A DNA stretch of 64,000 bases from Chitinophagaceae bacterium. GTDB lineage: Bacteria > Bacteroidota > Bacteroidia > Chitinophagales > Chitinophagaceae. The DNA is taken from contig JANINS010000002.1 in the NCBI GenBank assembly GCA_024508725.1, forward strand, positions 29,211 through 93,210, read 5' to 3'. Shown piece after piece: positions 17,965 through 26,978 of this stretch. Every line of letters starts with the position of its first letter. Within the stretch, counting starts at the first letter, position 1. The notes beneath the pieces are model-generated. The model saw only the letters and a list, made by a program, of their open reading frames with translations. It did not search any database and had not been told where the DNA came from. The translations under genes were made by a program, and so were the position numbers.

Positions 17965-19704
17965 ATGACAATACTTGGATTTAACAGTTTCGGGCATGAT
18001 TCTGCTGCTGCGTTGATGATAGACGATGAGGTAGTATATGCAGTAGAAGAGGAGCGACTTAATCGAAAGAAACATGCAGGTGGTTTTCCAACATCAGCAA
18101 TTGCAAGTTGCCTGGAACATGGAAATATTTCTATTGATGATGTGGATCATGTTGCTTTTTTCTGGAAGCCATCTATTTCTTTTAGTAAGATACCTGTTTA
18201 CCTTCTGAAGTTCTGGGATAAAGTACCAACCTTATTACGGGAACAAAGGCATTTTGAAGTAGAAGAAAACCTGGGTATGTTGAATTATTTGTTCGACATG
18301 TACAAGCTGCCCAAAAAACTAAGACAGATCTATAATGCTAAACATTCAAAATTCAAGTTTCATTTTTTAGAACATCATTTGTGTCATGCTGCAAGTGCAT
18401 TTTATCCATCGCCGTTTGAAGATGCTGCGATATTAACGATTGATGGTGCAGGAGAGTGGGCAACCACTTTGTTGGGCTATGGCAAAGGAAACAACATCAA
18501 AAAGCTGCAAACGGTTAATACACCTTATTCGTTAGGTGCTTTTTACCAGGCAATATCTGTTCACCTCGGATTTAAATTGATTGAAGGTCCCGGAAAACTA
18601 ATGGGCTTAGCATCTTATGGTGATCCTGATGCGAAACAGTATCACGAAATGAAAAGACTATTTCGCTTGAAGAATGACGGCACCTTTGAATTTGACATGC
18701 GCTACTTCTCATACCATTACACCAGGAAGTCGGGTGTAAGCCCAAAGTTTACGGATCTCTTTGGACCATCTAAATATAGTGGTGCAGATTGGTCGCATCA
18801 TGAATTAAATGTAGCAGCAGCGGCTCAGCGTATCGTGGAAGATGTAGTGATGCATATGGTAATACATCTTAAGAAACTCACAGGGAGTAACAATTTATGC
18901 ATGGCTGGCGGTGTTGCATTGAACAGTGTTACAAATGGTATTATTGCCAAGTCTGGTTTATTCAAAGATATCTTCATTCAACCGGCGGCAGGCGATTCCG
19001 GAACTGCTATTGGTGCAGCACTGTTACTGGACCATCAGGTGCTTAACAGGAAAAGGCATGTAATGAAAACTGCATTTCTTGGTCCTTGTTATGATAACGA
19101 AGCTTGCATAAAAGCAATCGAGTCTGCAGGGCTGCCCTATAAGGTAGCGGGAAATGCTGCATACGATTTTACTGCACAACAGTTGATGAGTAATAAGATC
19201 ATTGCATGGTTTCAGGGAAGAATGGAATTTGGTCCAAGGGCATTAGGCAACAGGAGTATTCTTGCAAACGCTATGAACCCGGAGATGAAAAACATATTGA
19301 ACAGGAGGGTAAAATTCAGAGAAGGATTCAGACCATTTGCAGCCATCGTTACAGAGGAAGATTGCGGTAAATATTTTGACCATGATTACCCTAATCCTTA
19401 CATGCTGCTGGTATATAATGTTCGGGATGAATATAAAACCAGGCTACCATCATTGACACACGTAGATGGTACGGTGAGAATTCAAACGGTGAATGAAAAA
19501 GAGAATCCGCCAATGCGAAAATTACTCAAAACCTTTGAGCAGTTAAGTGGTTATCCTGTGTTGATCAACACTTCATTTAATGTTAAGGGAGAACCCATCG
19601 TTTGCACACCTGAAAATGCTGTCAATTCATTCGTTAATGCAGATATTGATTACCTGATCATCAATGATATTATTGTAGCTAAAGACCTTGCTTCTTTAGG
19701 TTAA
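17965..19704 (+). CDS. NodU/TobZ-family carbamoyltransferase
   Basis: About 579 residues. The ATG at 17965, 1 nt after the upstream stop, gives the usual N-terminus (MTILGFNSFGHDSAAALM); the in-frame upstream start at 17932 would overlap the previous gene and is rejected. Hallmarks are EEERLNRKKH, the metal/carbamoyl-adenylate site LEHHLCHAASAFYPSPF, TIDGAGEW, MAGGVALNSVTNG and GRMEFGPRALGNRSILAN. The last is the Kae1-like/C-terminal boundary motif of the family. It uses carbamoyl phosphate and ATP to carbamoylate a hydroxyl, typically on a sugar or nodulation-factor/antibiotic-like molecule. Its partner glycosyltransferase upstream suggests a surface glycan substrate. Confidence 0.88.
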   Translation: MTILGFNSFGHDSAAALMIDDEVVYAVEEERLNRKKHAGGFPTSAIASCLEHGNISIDDVDHVAFFWKPSISFSKIPVYLLKFWDKVPTLLREQRHFEVEENLGMLNYLFDMYKLPKKLRQIYNAKHSKFKFHFLEHHLCHAASAFYPSPFEDAAILTIDGAGEWATTLLGYGKGNNIKKLQTVNTPYSLGAFYQAISVHLGFKLIEGPGKLMGLASYGDPDAKQYHEMKRLFRLKNDGTFEFDMRYFSYHYTRKSGVSPKFTDLFGPSKYSGADWSHHELNVAAAAQRIVEDVVMHMVIHLKKLTGSNNLCMAGGVALNSVTNGIIAKSGLFKDIFIQPAAGDSGTAIGAALLLDHQVLNRKRHVMKTAFLGPCYDNEACIKAIESAGLPYKVAGNAAYDFTAQQLMSNKIIAWFQGRMEFGPRALGNRSILANAMNPEMKNILNRRVKFREGFRPFAAIVTEEDCGKYFDHDYPNPYMLLVYNVRDEYKTRLPSLTHVDGTVRIQTVNEKENPPMRKLLKTFEQLSGYPVLINTSFNVKGEPIVCTPENAVNSFVNADIDYLIINDIIVAKDLASLG

Positions 19705-20538
19705 TTTTTTAAGTGTGTCAACCGGTGAAAGCCAGGTGCTTCCCATTTGTTTGTATTCATTCGAGGTGTCTACATACTTTGACGCCATCAGGCCGATCAG
19801 GTTGTCATAGTTGAATGGCGGATTAGGGAATAATTGTAATGCAGTAACCAAACCTTTCATCAACAATAGTGGTACAGGAATAAAAGTCACCGGCATTTTT
19901 AACTGCATTGCCATGTGCTCAAGCAGATCTTTATAAACTATTTTTTCAGGGTGAGCAAGTTCGTAAACCCCCACAGCATTATTCTCGATTAGCCAAATAC
20001 TAGTGTTTACGAGATCGTTTATAAAGATGCTTTGTATCACCTGTTTTCCGTCTTTCAATAAAGGAATGAACCTGCTTCTTTGCAGCTGATGTTTCATTCT
20101 TCCGAATAGTCCACCATTACCTAACACGAGCCCCGGTCTTATTATAAGGTCTTCTCGAAAAAAATGTTCGAGATCTTTTTTACACTTTCCATAATAAGAA
20201 AGAGTAACAGGTTCTGATGCAGCAAAGCTTGACATAAGCACATACTTCGGCAAGTTCAGTTCTTTAATAAACTTTGTCGCCCTGATGTTTACATCTTCCC
20301 CGTCGATTGTCTTTTTCCTGAACTCAAAAGCAAGATGAATCAAAACGTCAACATTCGTAAACATTTCGGATGAGGGAAAATGTTCAATAGAATAATTTAC
20401 GTATTCAACACCTTTTATTTTTTCTTTCGGTTGATGATGAACAAGTGCCTTTACACTATATCCTTTTATGCTAAAAGCCTTCACCATTTCAGTGCCGATA
20501 AATCCATTTGCTCCCGTTATAGCAATGGTCTTACTCAT
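19696..20538 (-). CDS. NAD-dependent epimerase/dehydratase-family (extended SDR) protein
   Basis: A 280-residue protein with the Rossmann motif TGANGFIGTEM at the N-terminus and a YxxxK catalytic pair in YYGKCKKDLEHFF. The segment IRPGLVLGNGGLFGRM is typical of extended SDRs. It is shorter than nucleotide-sugar epimerases, so the substrate may be a lipid or small metabolite. It is the last gene of the minus-strand operon and overlaps the GMC oxidoreductase gene by 8 nt. Its 3' end overlaps the convergent carbamoyltransferase gene by 9 nt. Confidence 0.82.
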   Translation of the reverse strand: MSKTIAITGANGFIGTEMVKAFSIKGYSVKALVHHQPKEKIKGVEYVNYSIEHFPSSEMFTNVDVLIHLAFEFRKKTIDGEDVNIRATKFIKELNLPKYVLMSSFAASEPVTLSYYGKCKKDLEHFFREDLIIRPGLVLGNGGLFGRMKHQLQRSRFIPLLKDGKQVIQSIFINDLVNTSIWLIENNAVGVYELAHPEKIVYKDLLEHMAMQLKMPVTFIPVPLLLMKGLVTALQLFPNPPFNYDNLIGLMASKYVDTSNEYKQMGSTWLSPVDTLKKLT

Positions 20539-22144
20539 TTCTTAATAATTTACTTGCCGTCATATGTGCATAGGCCATCAAAGAAAGTGTAAGCCCTTTG
20601 CCCGGTAGATAAGTAAAGCCACAACCATCTGCTACATAAACATTGCTGGTACCATATAGTTTTCCATTACGAGATATATGGAAAGGTTTTTCCGTATCAC
20701 TGAATGGTAATGTTCCGGCATAATGTATACTGCCTCCTGTTATCGTTCGCATCTTTTTCAGCACCAGGCAACTTAATTTTCTGAAAGCGCTGGAATACAC
20801 CTTTTCAGTGTGGCTTATCATCGCTTCTTCCTTATCGATGTATGTATAATTAGTGAACAGTGTGTCGCCGGTTACGGATGACGATTGCTTTAGTTGAATA
20901 GTATTGCCCTGCAAGTATGTTGCAGGATGAAAGATGCCTGCGATGAATAATGATGGGATCATCAATTGCAAGAACTTCCTGCCGTCAGCATGATTCAAAG
21001 GCATTTGCTTCATTATTCTAAAGTTGAGTAATGAACGGTAGTTGTAAACAGATGCCATGGCTACGTTACTATGATCATTATCCGGATCATAAAACATGGC
21101 TAACTGAGCCAGGCTGCTGAATTTACCTGTATGCTGTTTACCAACAAATGGCAGGTAAATCATGGGCATATAAGTATATGCATTACAGATCACCGGCAAT
21201 TGATCAAAACCGGCTAAAGATCGCATAACGATCCTCGATGTACCCAAAGTGCCTGAGCAGAGTATTAATTTCCTGGCGTGAAAATGTTTTATTTCTTGAG
21301 AATGGATGCTCAGGCATTGAATGGAAACAACATTGTCCTCCTCTTTAAAAGACAGTATAAGCCACCCCTTTTTGTAATCAAGTATTCCTTGATTAATTAG
21401 TTTATGTATAGTAATATAAGGTCGATAAGCACTGTTGCCCTCATTAGTATAAAAATCAGTATCGTTATACCCGTAAGCTTTTCTGCCGTCGATATCTTTA
21501 GTCAAAAGTGCCAATGAAGGTCTGCCGATTGCTATTCCTTTTTGCGTGAATTGTTTTTGTTTCTTTTTATACTTATAGTATAAACTTTCTGCTGCTGGAT
21601 TTAATCGGATAGGAGGTTGTATCGGAAATAGATTGTTATGACAATAAGCACTGGCATCATCGTCTACACTACCGGATATTCCTATCCTTTCTGCAACAGT
21701 TTTATAAGCATTGTTCATCTCATCAACCGGCAAATTGCATTTCCTCAACTCATTATCTGAAAAAGTATAGCTGCCCAATCCCCATCCATTACCTAATCCA
21801 CCAAATGCAAGTGATTCAACAGGAAAAAAATTGTTAGATTGAATTGAAAGAAATCTATCGGTTTGTGCATTCATAAATGCACGCTGCGGAGTTTGCTGTG
21901 GTATATTAGGATGTACAGGTTCTCTTAATGCTTCAAACGCATCGCCTAGAAAGAACTCTGACTGATGTTCATCATGCAATCTTTTCGATATAAAATCGTC
22001 GTTGTGCTTTGTTGATATTTCGCCTTCAATGCCTGCATCGATCATCAGCACTGATCTTCCGTTTCCGCAAAGTGTTTCTGCAGCCATTGCACCTGTGCAG
22101 CCCGAACCTATTATAATATAATCTGCTAACTCCATCTTAAACAT
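20531..22144 (-). CDS. GMC-family FAD-dependent oxidoreductase
   Basis: About 537 residues (534 if the ATG at 22135 is used). The dinucleotide-binding motif YIIIGSGCTGAMAAETL binds FAD at the N-terminus, with acidic MIDAG closing the fold. Near the C-terminus SIHYAGTLPFS provides the conserved active-site His, and VYVADGCGFTYLPGKG with LSLMAYAHMTA is the family's FAD-closing segment. It oxidises an alcohol or reduces a carbonyl of an unknown substrate. It overlaps both neighbours, so it is co-translated with a small unknown protein upstream and an SDR downstream; pairing of an alcohol oxidase with an SDR suggests successive redox steps. Confidence 0.85.
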   Translation of the reverse strand: MFKMELADYIIIGSGCTGAMAAETLCGNGRSVLMIDAGIEGEISTKHNDDFISKRLHDEHQSEFFLGDAFEALREPVHPNIPQQTPQRAFMNAQTDRFLSIQSNNFFPVESLAFGGLGNGWGLGSYTFSDNELRKCNLPVDEMNNAYKTVAERIGISGSVDDDASAYCHNNLFPIQPPIRLNPAAESLYYKYKKKQKQFTQKGIAIGRPSLALLTKDIDGRKAYGYNDTDFYTNEGNSAYRPYITIHKLINQGILDYKKGWLILSFKEEDNVVSIQCLSIHSQEIKHFHARKLILCSGTLGTSRIVMRSLAGFDQLPVICNAYTYMPMIYLPFVGKQHTGKFSSLAQLAMFYDPDNDHSNVAMASVYNYRSLLNFRIMKQMPLNHADGRKFLQLMIPSLFIAGIFHPATYLQGNTIQLKQSSSVTGDTLFTNYTYIDKEEAMISHTEKVYSSAFRKLSCLVLKKMRTITGGSIHYAGTLPFSDTEKPFHISRNGKLYGTSNVYVADGCGFTYLPGKGLTLSLMAYAHMTASKLLRNE

Positions 22145-22524
22145 TTCAACAGGCAGGCTCCCGCTAATCCTTTCAGCATAGCAACGCCTCCTTTGTAAAA
22201 AAAACCTATTATAGCAAATGGCTGAACATCCTTTGTTAGAAACATATCTGCATACATTGTATCTGTTTCCATCAATGCAAACATTACCAATAAGCGTTTG
22301 CGTATACCATGTTTGGTATTGATCAACGCCAATCCTCCATCTATAAAAGGCAACAAGAAAGAAAACCGAGTGATGCGTTTTAATAACGCAGTTTCTTTTG
22401 CATTAAGTTTCAACGGCAGTGTTTCAACAGCTTTATAATAGCGAAGTTGTAAGCTTGGTGAAATCTCTTTTGCCCCCAGATACCTGGCAAAAACGACAGC
22501 CTCGTGCTCTAATTCATTCTGCAT
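22126..22524 (-). CDS. Small protein of unknown function in GMC oxidoreductase operon
   Basis: About 132 residues, start taken at the ATG at 22524 (MQNELEHEAVVFARYLGAKE), which overlaps the end of the DUF2304 gene by 11 nt; a longer form starting at 22563 would overlap by 50 nt. It is mostly helical, with a central amphipathic region (LLKRITRFSFLLPFIDGGLA) and a hydrophobic C-terminus (AIIGFFYKGGVAMLKGLAGA). I do not recognise the family. By position it could be a small partner of the GMC oxidoreductase, as some membrane GMC dehydrogenases have helical small subunits, but no specific similarity supports that. Confidence 0.65.
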   Translation of the reverse strand: MQNELEHEAVVFARYLGAKEISPSLQLRYYKAVETLPLKLNAKETALLKRITRFSFLLPFIDGGLALINTKHGIRKRLLVMFALMETDTMYADMFLTKDVQPFAIIGFFYKGGVAMLKGLAGACLLKCLRWS

Positions 22525-22867
22525 TCTTTTCTGAGTCTTGTTTCTCTTGTTTAAGTAGAGCAATTTCCTGTACGAGTTTAGTAATACTTTTCTGAAGTTT
22601 TGAATTTACGACTGATAAGTGTAGCAGGTAGATAAGAATAAGAAAAATAAAACCGGTAAATACCAGGTTTGGTGGATCGTACACGCCGAACTCTTTAGCC
22701 AGCACATCAAGCCCATCTCGCCAGAATGAAAAAATGATCAGGAGTATCGTGAAAACGATCCAAACAATTGCATATTCTTCCCTGAGCTTTCCTTTTATGA
22801 TCAGCCGGGAAATAAATACAAGAAAAAGAAAGTTTACAATAATAACAATGATCTGTATGCGTGCCAT
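22514..22867 (-). CDS. DUF2304 family small membrane protein
   Basis: A 117-residue protein with three TM segments (residues about 4-21, 32-50 and 66-88) and a charged coiled-coil tail (LQKSITKLVQEIALLKQE). REEYAIVWIVFTILLI is the DUF2304 signature. These proteins regularly accompany polyprenyl-phosphate glycosyltransferases and are thought to anchor or help them. It starts 2 nt after the GT2 gene, consistent with a working pair. Confidence 0.82.
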   Translation of the reverse strand: MARIQIIVIIVNFLFLVFISRLIIKGKLREEYAIVWIVFTILLIIFSFWRDGLDVLAKEFGVYDPPNLVFTGFIFLILIYLLHLSVVNSKLQKSITKLVQEIALLKQEKQDSEKNAE

Positions 22868-22869
22868 GG

Positions 22870-23583
22870 TTACTGTTTTCTTATGAATGAATAGAACATC
22901 GCTATAGTTACCTTAACAATGTAATATAATTGTGAGGAATAGCGAATGGATGATTGTCCGCCTTGCCTTTTTTTCATACATACCGCAACTTCTGATATTG
23001 TAAGACCAGCTTTTGAAAAACTTACCAATGACTCCGGTTCGGGATATTCGTCAGGATAATAACGAACTGCAGCTGTTATTGCCTTACGATCAAACAAACG
23101 AAAACCCGAGGTGCAATCATGGATCATTTTTCCTGTAAACAATCTGTTTATCCATTTTAAATAATTAATCCCTCCTCTTCTGAGAATTGATGATTGATAA
23201 CCTTGCTTTGAAATGAACCTGGAGCCGATTACAATATTGGTTTTAACAGTGTGCCAATGTTGCAGCAGCTTATTGATCTCTGTGGGAGGATGTTGTCCGT
23301 CGCCATCCATTTGAATGGCAAGATCAAACCTGTTATTATGTGCATAGCGATAACCCGTTTGCATGGCTCCACCGATACCAAGATTCATCGGAAGATCAAG
23401 TAGCACTACATCCTTGAATTGCTGCACAACTTTTTTTGTGTGATCTTTTGAACAATCGTTTACAACGGCGACAACAACTTTAAAATTTAGGGTAAACTCA
23501 ACTGCAAATAACTCATTCAATAAACCGGCAATAGTAACTTCTTCATTATAGCAGGGTATGATGATAAGCAGTTTAGTTTGCAT
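22870..23583 (-). CDS. Family 2 glycosyltransferase (polyprenyl-phosphate sugar synthase-like)
   Basis: A 237-residue GT-A protein. IIIPCYNEEVTIAGLLNEL is the nucleotide-sugar binding start, VVAVVNDCSKDHT the first acidic motif, and LAIQMDGDGQHPP holds the metal-binding DxD (DGD). GSRFISKQGY and DCTSGFRLFDRKA match dolichol/undecaprenyl-phosphate mannose or glucose synthases. There is no C-terminal TM pair, and that role may be taken by the DUF2304 protein encoded next. It should make a lipid-phosphate sugar donor. It is the first gene of the five-gene operon. Confidence 0.85.
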   Translation of the reverse strand: MQTKLLIIIPCYNEEVTIAGLLNELFAVEFTLNFKVVVAVVNDCSKDHTKKVVQQFKDVVLLDLPMNLGIGGAMQTGYRYAHNNRFDLAIQMDGDGQHPPTEINKLLQHWHTVKTNIVIGSRFISKQGYQSSILRRGGINYLKWINRLFTGKMIHDCTSGFRLFDRKAITAAVRYYPDEYPEPESLVSFSKAGLTISEVAVCMKKRQGGQSSIRYSSQLYYIVKVTIAMFYSFIRKQ

Positions 23584-23704
23584 TGGGAGTATAATACGAA
23601 GTACGGGTAATTACCGTTCTTGTGGAACTAAGGTAATGTTTTCAGCAACAAGGATTGACGTAATAGTTAGAAGTGTAAAAAGGATCTTTTCGAATTGCTG
23701 TAAA

Positions 23705-23739
23705 ACAAAACGGTTCACTACTAAGGTGAACCGTTTTGT
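23705..23739 (-). terminator. Terminator between the cytochrome c-like gene and the GT2 gene
   Basis: A perfect 14-bp inverted repeat (ACAAAACGGTTCAC/GTGAACCGTTTTGT) with a 7-nt loop lies 17 nt past the minus-strand stop at 23757. Read on the minus strand, the stem ends in a T-rich run. Confidence 0.8.
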
Positions 23740-23756
23740 GATTATAAGACATTATT

Positions 23757-25223
23757 TTATTTCTTACGCCAATAAGGTATGGTGTCAGTGATCAAACCTG
23801 TTTGTATCGACCAGGCAAAATCAAGTTTCACCTGCCCCTTAAAGAATTTAGAATCATTCAGGTTTACAAATTGATCTGTGTTATAACCTGTAGTAGATGT
23901 ATCGCCACTTGGCGGTGTTGCCAATGCATGACAGCTCATGCAGTTTGTTTGCATACCAAATTTAAATTGCGGATTGTTTACGTTCGGCAGGTTAAAAGTT
24001 GTAGGCCCGAAACCTCCTTCTAAATATGGATTGTATCCAAACATACTTCCCGCATCTTTCGCACTGCTGTTATTAGGAGTTGTCATTACATAGGCAGCAT
24101 TCACTGCATAATGTCTTGCAGCACCTTTTACATGAGGTGGTATTAATGTAGCTGCTAAGGTAGAGCTAGGTGCTCCTGGTGTTTCAGGTGTAGGTGTCCA
24201 GTAATAGCTTTGCCATGTCCAGTTACTTGTTTCTTTAGTTGTAACATGCATCGCCACAAGTAATACCCTGTTTCCTTTCGTGGCCTGGATTCCTTGAATG
24301 CCATCTTGTTGGTTCATGAATGCAGCCATGGTGGAATCGATGGTAAAGTTGATAAAGTCATTAAGATTGCATGTGGCTTTGGTAATTGAATCCTTGTTCT
24401 TGCAACCCGTTGTTACAGGGATCAGTTTCTTACCAACTGCCTGTTTATTCTCAACATCAACGTACACACATAATGGGAATTGATTGGGTTGAAAAACATT
24501 CAATGAATCAGGAGGATTGGGTGGATTTAACCACACAGGCATTTGTAATATCCTTGCATTGGCCGGAAACTCCAGGTAAGTAGGTTTGATGGAGATCGAG
24601 GTATTAGGAAATGAAGGGATATTGCCTATCTTATCGGGATTGTAATAGCTGTTGATTACCGATTGTTTAAATAATTTATTATTGATGGCATGGCATGCCT
24701 GGTCAGGACTATACGAAACCGTTACCCAAAGACCATTTGCTTCTGCAGTATCTGTCTTGAGCTTAGGCGTTTTGTTTATTGAACTTGCCAGTATTCCAGC
24801 ATGTTCAAATTGCCGTGGACGAGTAAGCATGGCACGTCCTCTTCTTTTTCCTTCACCGGTGCTGCAACCTTCATTGTTGAGTATATAATCCCTTACTTCA
24901 TTCAAACCCATCCATGTTTCATATACTAACATTTTACCACCGGAACCATCATTCTGGTCTGTAGGTGCGGTAAGGCCAGCCCAGATTCCCCAGGCATGTT
25001 TGTAAATACTTGCTGAATCGTAACGGGTAGGGAATTTGGGATCATTGATCCAGCTGTTAATGGTATTAGAATCGGTGGGAAATGTAATACCTGTTACATC
25101 CTGTTTGGGAAAGCTTTGCGGTATCACCACTATATCTCCTGCAACAATGGGTGATGCACAACGGATGAGCAGTACACCACCAGTAATGAGTACTGCTGTA
25201 AAGAATAAGATCGTTTTTTTCAT
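23757..25223 (-). CDS. Secreted monohaem cytochrome c-like protein of unknown function
   Basis: A 488-residue protein with an N-terminal signal/anchor (MKKTILFFTAVLITGGVLLI). A Cys follows (IRCASP), but -1 is Arg, so it is a poor lipobox. One CxxCH haem site is present (CMSCH, residues 428-432) close to the C-terminus, with Met residues upstream that could be the distal ligand. The long N-terminal region is rich in Trp, Tyr and Pro (VYETWMGLNEVRDYI, WTWQSYYWTP). It may be a periplasmic redox enzyme or an electron carrier; no familiar catalytic domain is recognised. It stands alone with its own terminator. Confidence 0.75.
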   Translation of the reverse strand: MKKTILFFTAVLITGGVLLIRCASPIVAGDIVVIPQSFPKQDVTGITFPTDSNTINSWINDPKFPTRYDSASIYKHAWGIWAGLTAPTDQNDGSGGKMLVYETWMGLNEVRDYILNNEGCSTGEGKRRGRAMLTRPRQFEHAGILASSINKTPKLKTDTAEANGLWVTVSYSPDQACHAINNKLFKQSVINSYYNPDKIGNIPSFPNTSISIKPTYLEFPANARILQMPVWLNPPNPPDSLNVFQPNQFPLCVYVDVENKQAVGKKLIPVTTGCKNKDSITKATCNLNDFINFTIDSTMAAFMNQQDGIQGIQATKGNRVLLVAMHVTTKETSNWTWQSYYWTPTPETPGAPSSTLAATLIPPHVKGAARHYAVNAAYVMTTPNNSSAKDAGSMFGYNPYLEGGFGPTTFNLPNVNNPQFKFGMQTNCMSCHALATPPSGDTSTTGYNTDQFVNLNDSKFFKGQVKLDFAWSIQTGLITDTIPYWRKK

Positions 25224-25747
25224 TTGTATAGTTTTGGTTTAAGAATGAAATGTGGGATGTAATGACGAGAGATACTGTTGATCTATGCCAACAGCATCTT
25301 TTTTGGTCATCAAATCACTTTATTGGATATTAAATATTAGGTGGTGATGTTCCTCTTACAATGGATAAATCCTTGCAGCTTTTCGGTTGACACTCCAGAT
25401 ATGATCTTTATAACATCAATCCGGACGAGGAACTGGTATGTATATTAAAAATACTGTTCGGGGTAAATGCAGAGCTAATATACAATAGTTTATAAAAAAG
25501 GAAATGTTTTTTAATTCATCTTTTTGTATAAAGCAGCTACTTAATTTGTTTTGAATTACAAAGGCGATTACTACGTTTTATCCTTGATTATGCTTTCAAA
25601 TTGCTGATGACGATTTTGTTTGATGAACAACAGATGAAACAAAACATGTAAGACGCTATAAAAATCCTGGTAGGAAGAAATCAATGAAAGAGGAAAAAAT
25701 TAAAATGCTCATATCAAACTTAACTGACATGAGCATTGAGGTCTAAG
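25224..25747. other. Gene-free stretch between the cytochrome-like gene and tRNA-Ser
   Basis: About 520 bases with no credible coding region. It holds a hairpin in the presumed leader of the cytochrome-like gene (GATACTGTTG near 25271 with CAACAGCATC near 25289) and, at the other end, the terminator of tRNA-Ser. The remainder is AT-rich sequence in which I see nothing. Confidence 0.6.
25704..25737 (-). terminator. Terminator of tRNA-Ser
   Basis: A perfect 9-bp stem (AATGCTCAT/ATGAGCATT) with a 16-nt loop lies 11 nt beyond the tRNA on the minus strand. It is followed by TTTTAATTTTTT in that direction. Confidence 0.75.
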
Positions 25748-25832
25748 CGGAGAGAGAGGGATTCGAACCCCCGGACCTGTTACAGTCAACGGTTTTCAAG
25801 ACCGCCGCATTCGACCGCTCTGCCATCTCTCC
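25748..25832 (-). tRNA. tRNA-Ser (anticodon TGA)
   Basis: An 85-nt class II tRNA. The acceptor stem is GGAGAGA/TCTCTCC with G as discriminator. The anticodon loop reads CTTGAAA, which gives anticodon TGA (serine UCA). A long variable arm follows, then GGTTCGAATCC for the T arm. CCA is not encoded. It is followed by its own terminator. Confidence 0.95.
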
Positions 25833-25908
25833 GGGTGCAAAATAATAGGTTGAGCGTTTAACCACCAAAAAATAATAGCCTACAATCAAAAAAAGATGAG
25901 GAAGCGTT

Positions 25909-26868
25909 TTAATGCTCACAAAATGAAATGAAAACTTGTTCACCTTTTTCCCATTGTTTCATCGTCGTGATCACTTTTATTTCATGACCTTCTGCAACAG
26001 CAATGATCAGGAAACAGGAACCCAGGAAATTTTTTTTTGTTATGGTGGCCGCTACTCCTTCACCATTTGTATTAAGCGTCAACTCTTGAGGTCTGATAAT
26101 TTTTGTAGCAGTTTCAGAAGTGGGGCTAAGGCCTAATGATCTTAATTCAGTAGGAGTAAGGATGTTGTAATGCCCGGTAAGACTTGCGACATATTCGTTT
26201 TTAGGATCATAATATATTTCATCCGGTGTCCCGGTTTGTATCAACCTTCCTTCTTTCAATACAAGTAATTGTTCAGCCCATGGCAATATATCTAATGGAT
26301 CATGGCTAACCATGATGATTGCTGTTTTTAGTTGCGTGTTTACCTGCTCTAGAATATTTTTTAACACCTCTTTGTGCAGCATATCGGCATTGGAGAAAGG
26401 CTCATCCAACAATAATAATCCTGGTTTCCTGATAAGTGCTGCTGCCAATGATATGCGTTGACGTTCTCCACCCGATAGCTGGTTACTTCTTCTCTTAAGC
26501 AAGTGATCGATATCACAAATACGAAAGATTATTTCAGCTTCTTCCTTTTCAATCTTCGATGCCATTTCCAGAAGCTCATACACATGATAATTATTTCTTA
26601 ATTCAAAATGCTGCGACAGATAAGCGATCCACGAATGGCCTGGAAGCAACTGCTCATCAGGACCTAAAACTTTTTCTCCATTAAAGTATATCGATCCTTG
26701 TGTGGGTTGTAATAATCCCGCAATCAATTTTAGTAAACTGCTCTTACCCGATCCTGTAGCTCCCATGATCGCTACTTTGCTTCCCGGCTCTAATGCAAAA
26801 CTTATCGGGTGAACAACTACAGATGTTCCTTCTGCTCTACTTACCTCCACTACTTCTAATAATGCCAT
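25909..26868 (-). CDS. ABC transporter ATP-binding protein (MalK/PotA-like with TOBE-like tail)
   Basis: A 319-residue protein. Walker A is GATGSGKS (36-43), the Q loop lies in SWIAYLSQHFELR, the signature is LSGGERQR, Walker B is LLLLDEP, and the switch His is in MVSHDP. After the ATPase domain, about 80 residues contain IRPQELTL and a short beta-rich end, resembling the TOBE domain of importers for sugars, polyamines, sulfate or molybdate. No permease or binding protein is encoded next to it, so its partner must be elsewhere. It is a lone gene between tRNA-Ser and the divergent hybrid kinase. Confidence 0.85.
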   Translation of the reverse strand: MALLEVVEVSRAEGTSVVVHPISFALEPGSKVAIMGATGSGKSSLLKLIAGLLQPTQGSIYFNGEKVLGPDEQLLPGHSWIAYLSQHFELRNNYHVYELLEMASKIEKEEAEIIFRICDIDHLLKRRSNQLSGGERQRISLAAALIRKPGLLLLDEPFSNADMLHKEVLKNILEQVNTQLKTAIIMVSHDPLDILPWAEQLLVLKEGRLIQTGTPDEIYYDPKNEYVASLTGHYNILTPTELRSLGLSPTSETATKIIRPQELTLNTNGEGVAATITKKNFLGSCFLIIAVAEGHEIKVITTMKQWEKGEQVFISFCEH

Positions 26869-26978
26869 AGAACGAAAATAGTTGAATATACATCTGCTCC
26901 ATAACGGAATGTATATACAGAATCATCAACTAAACTGATAAATCCATATTTTCCCTGTCTCATCATTGCCAAATATTT

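Noticed and set aside
25271..25304. Plus-strand terminator (GATACTGTTG/CAACAGCATC with T-run)
   Set aside because: No plus-strand gene ends there; it is more likely a leader hairpin of the minus-strand gene or chance.
25743..25943. 66-aa minus-strand frame
   Set aside because: It is a translation of tRNA-Ser and its upstream region ([12 protein letters not shown] end).
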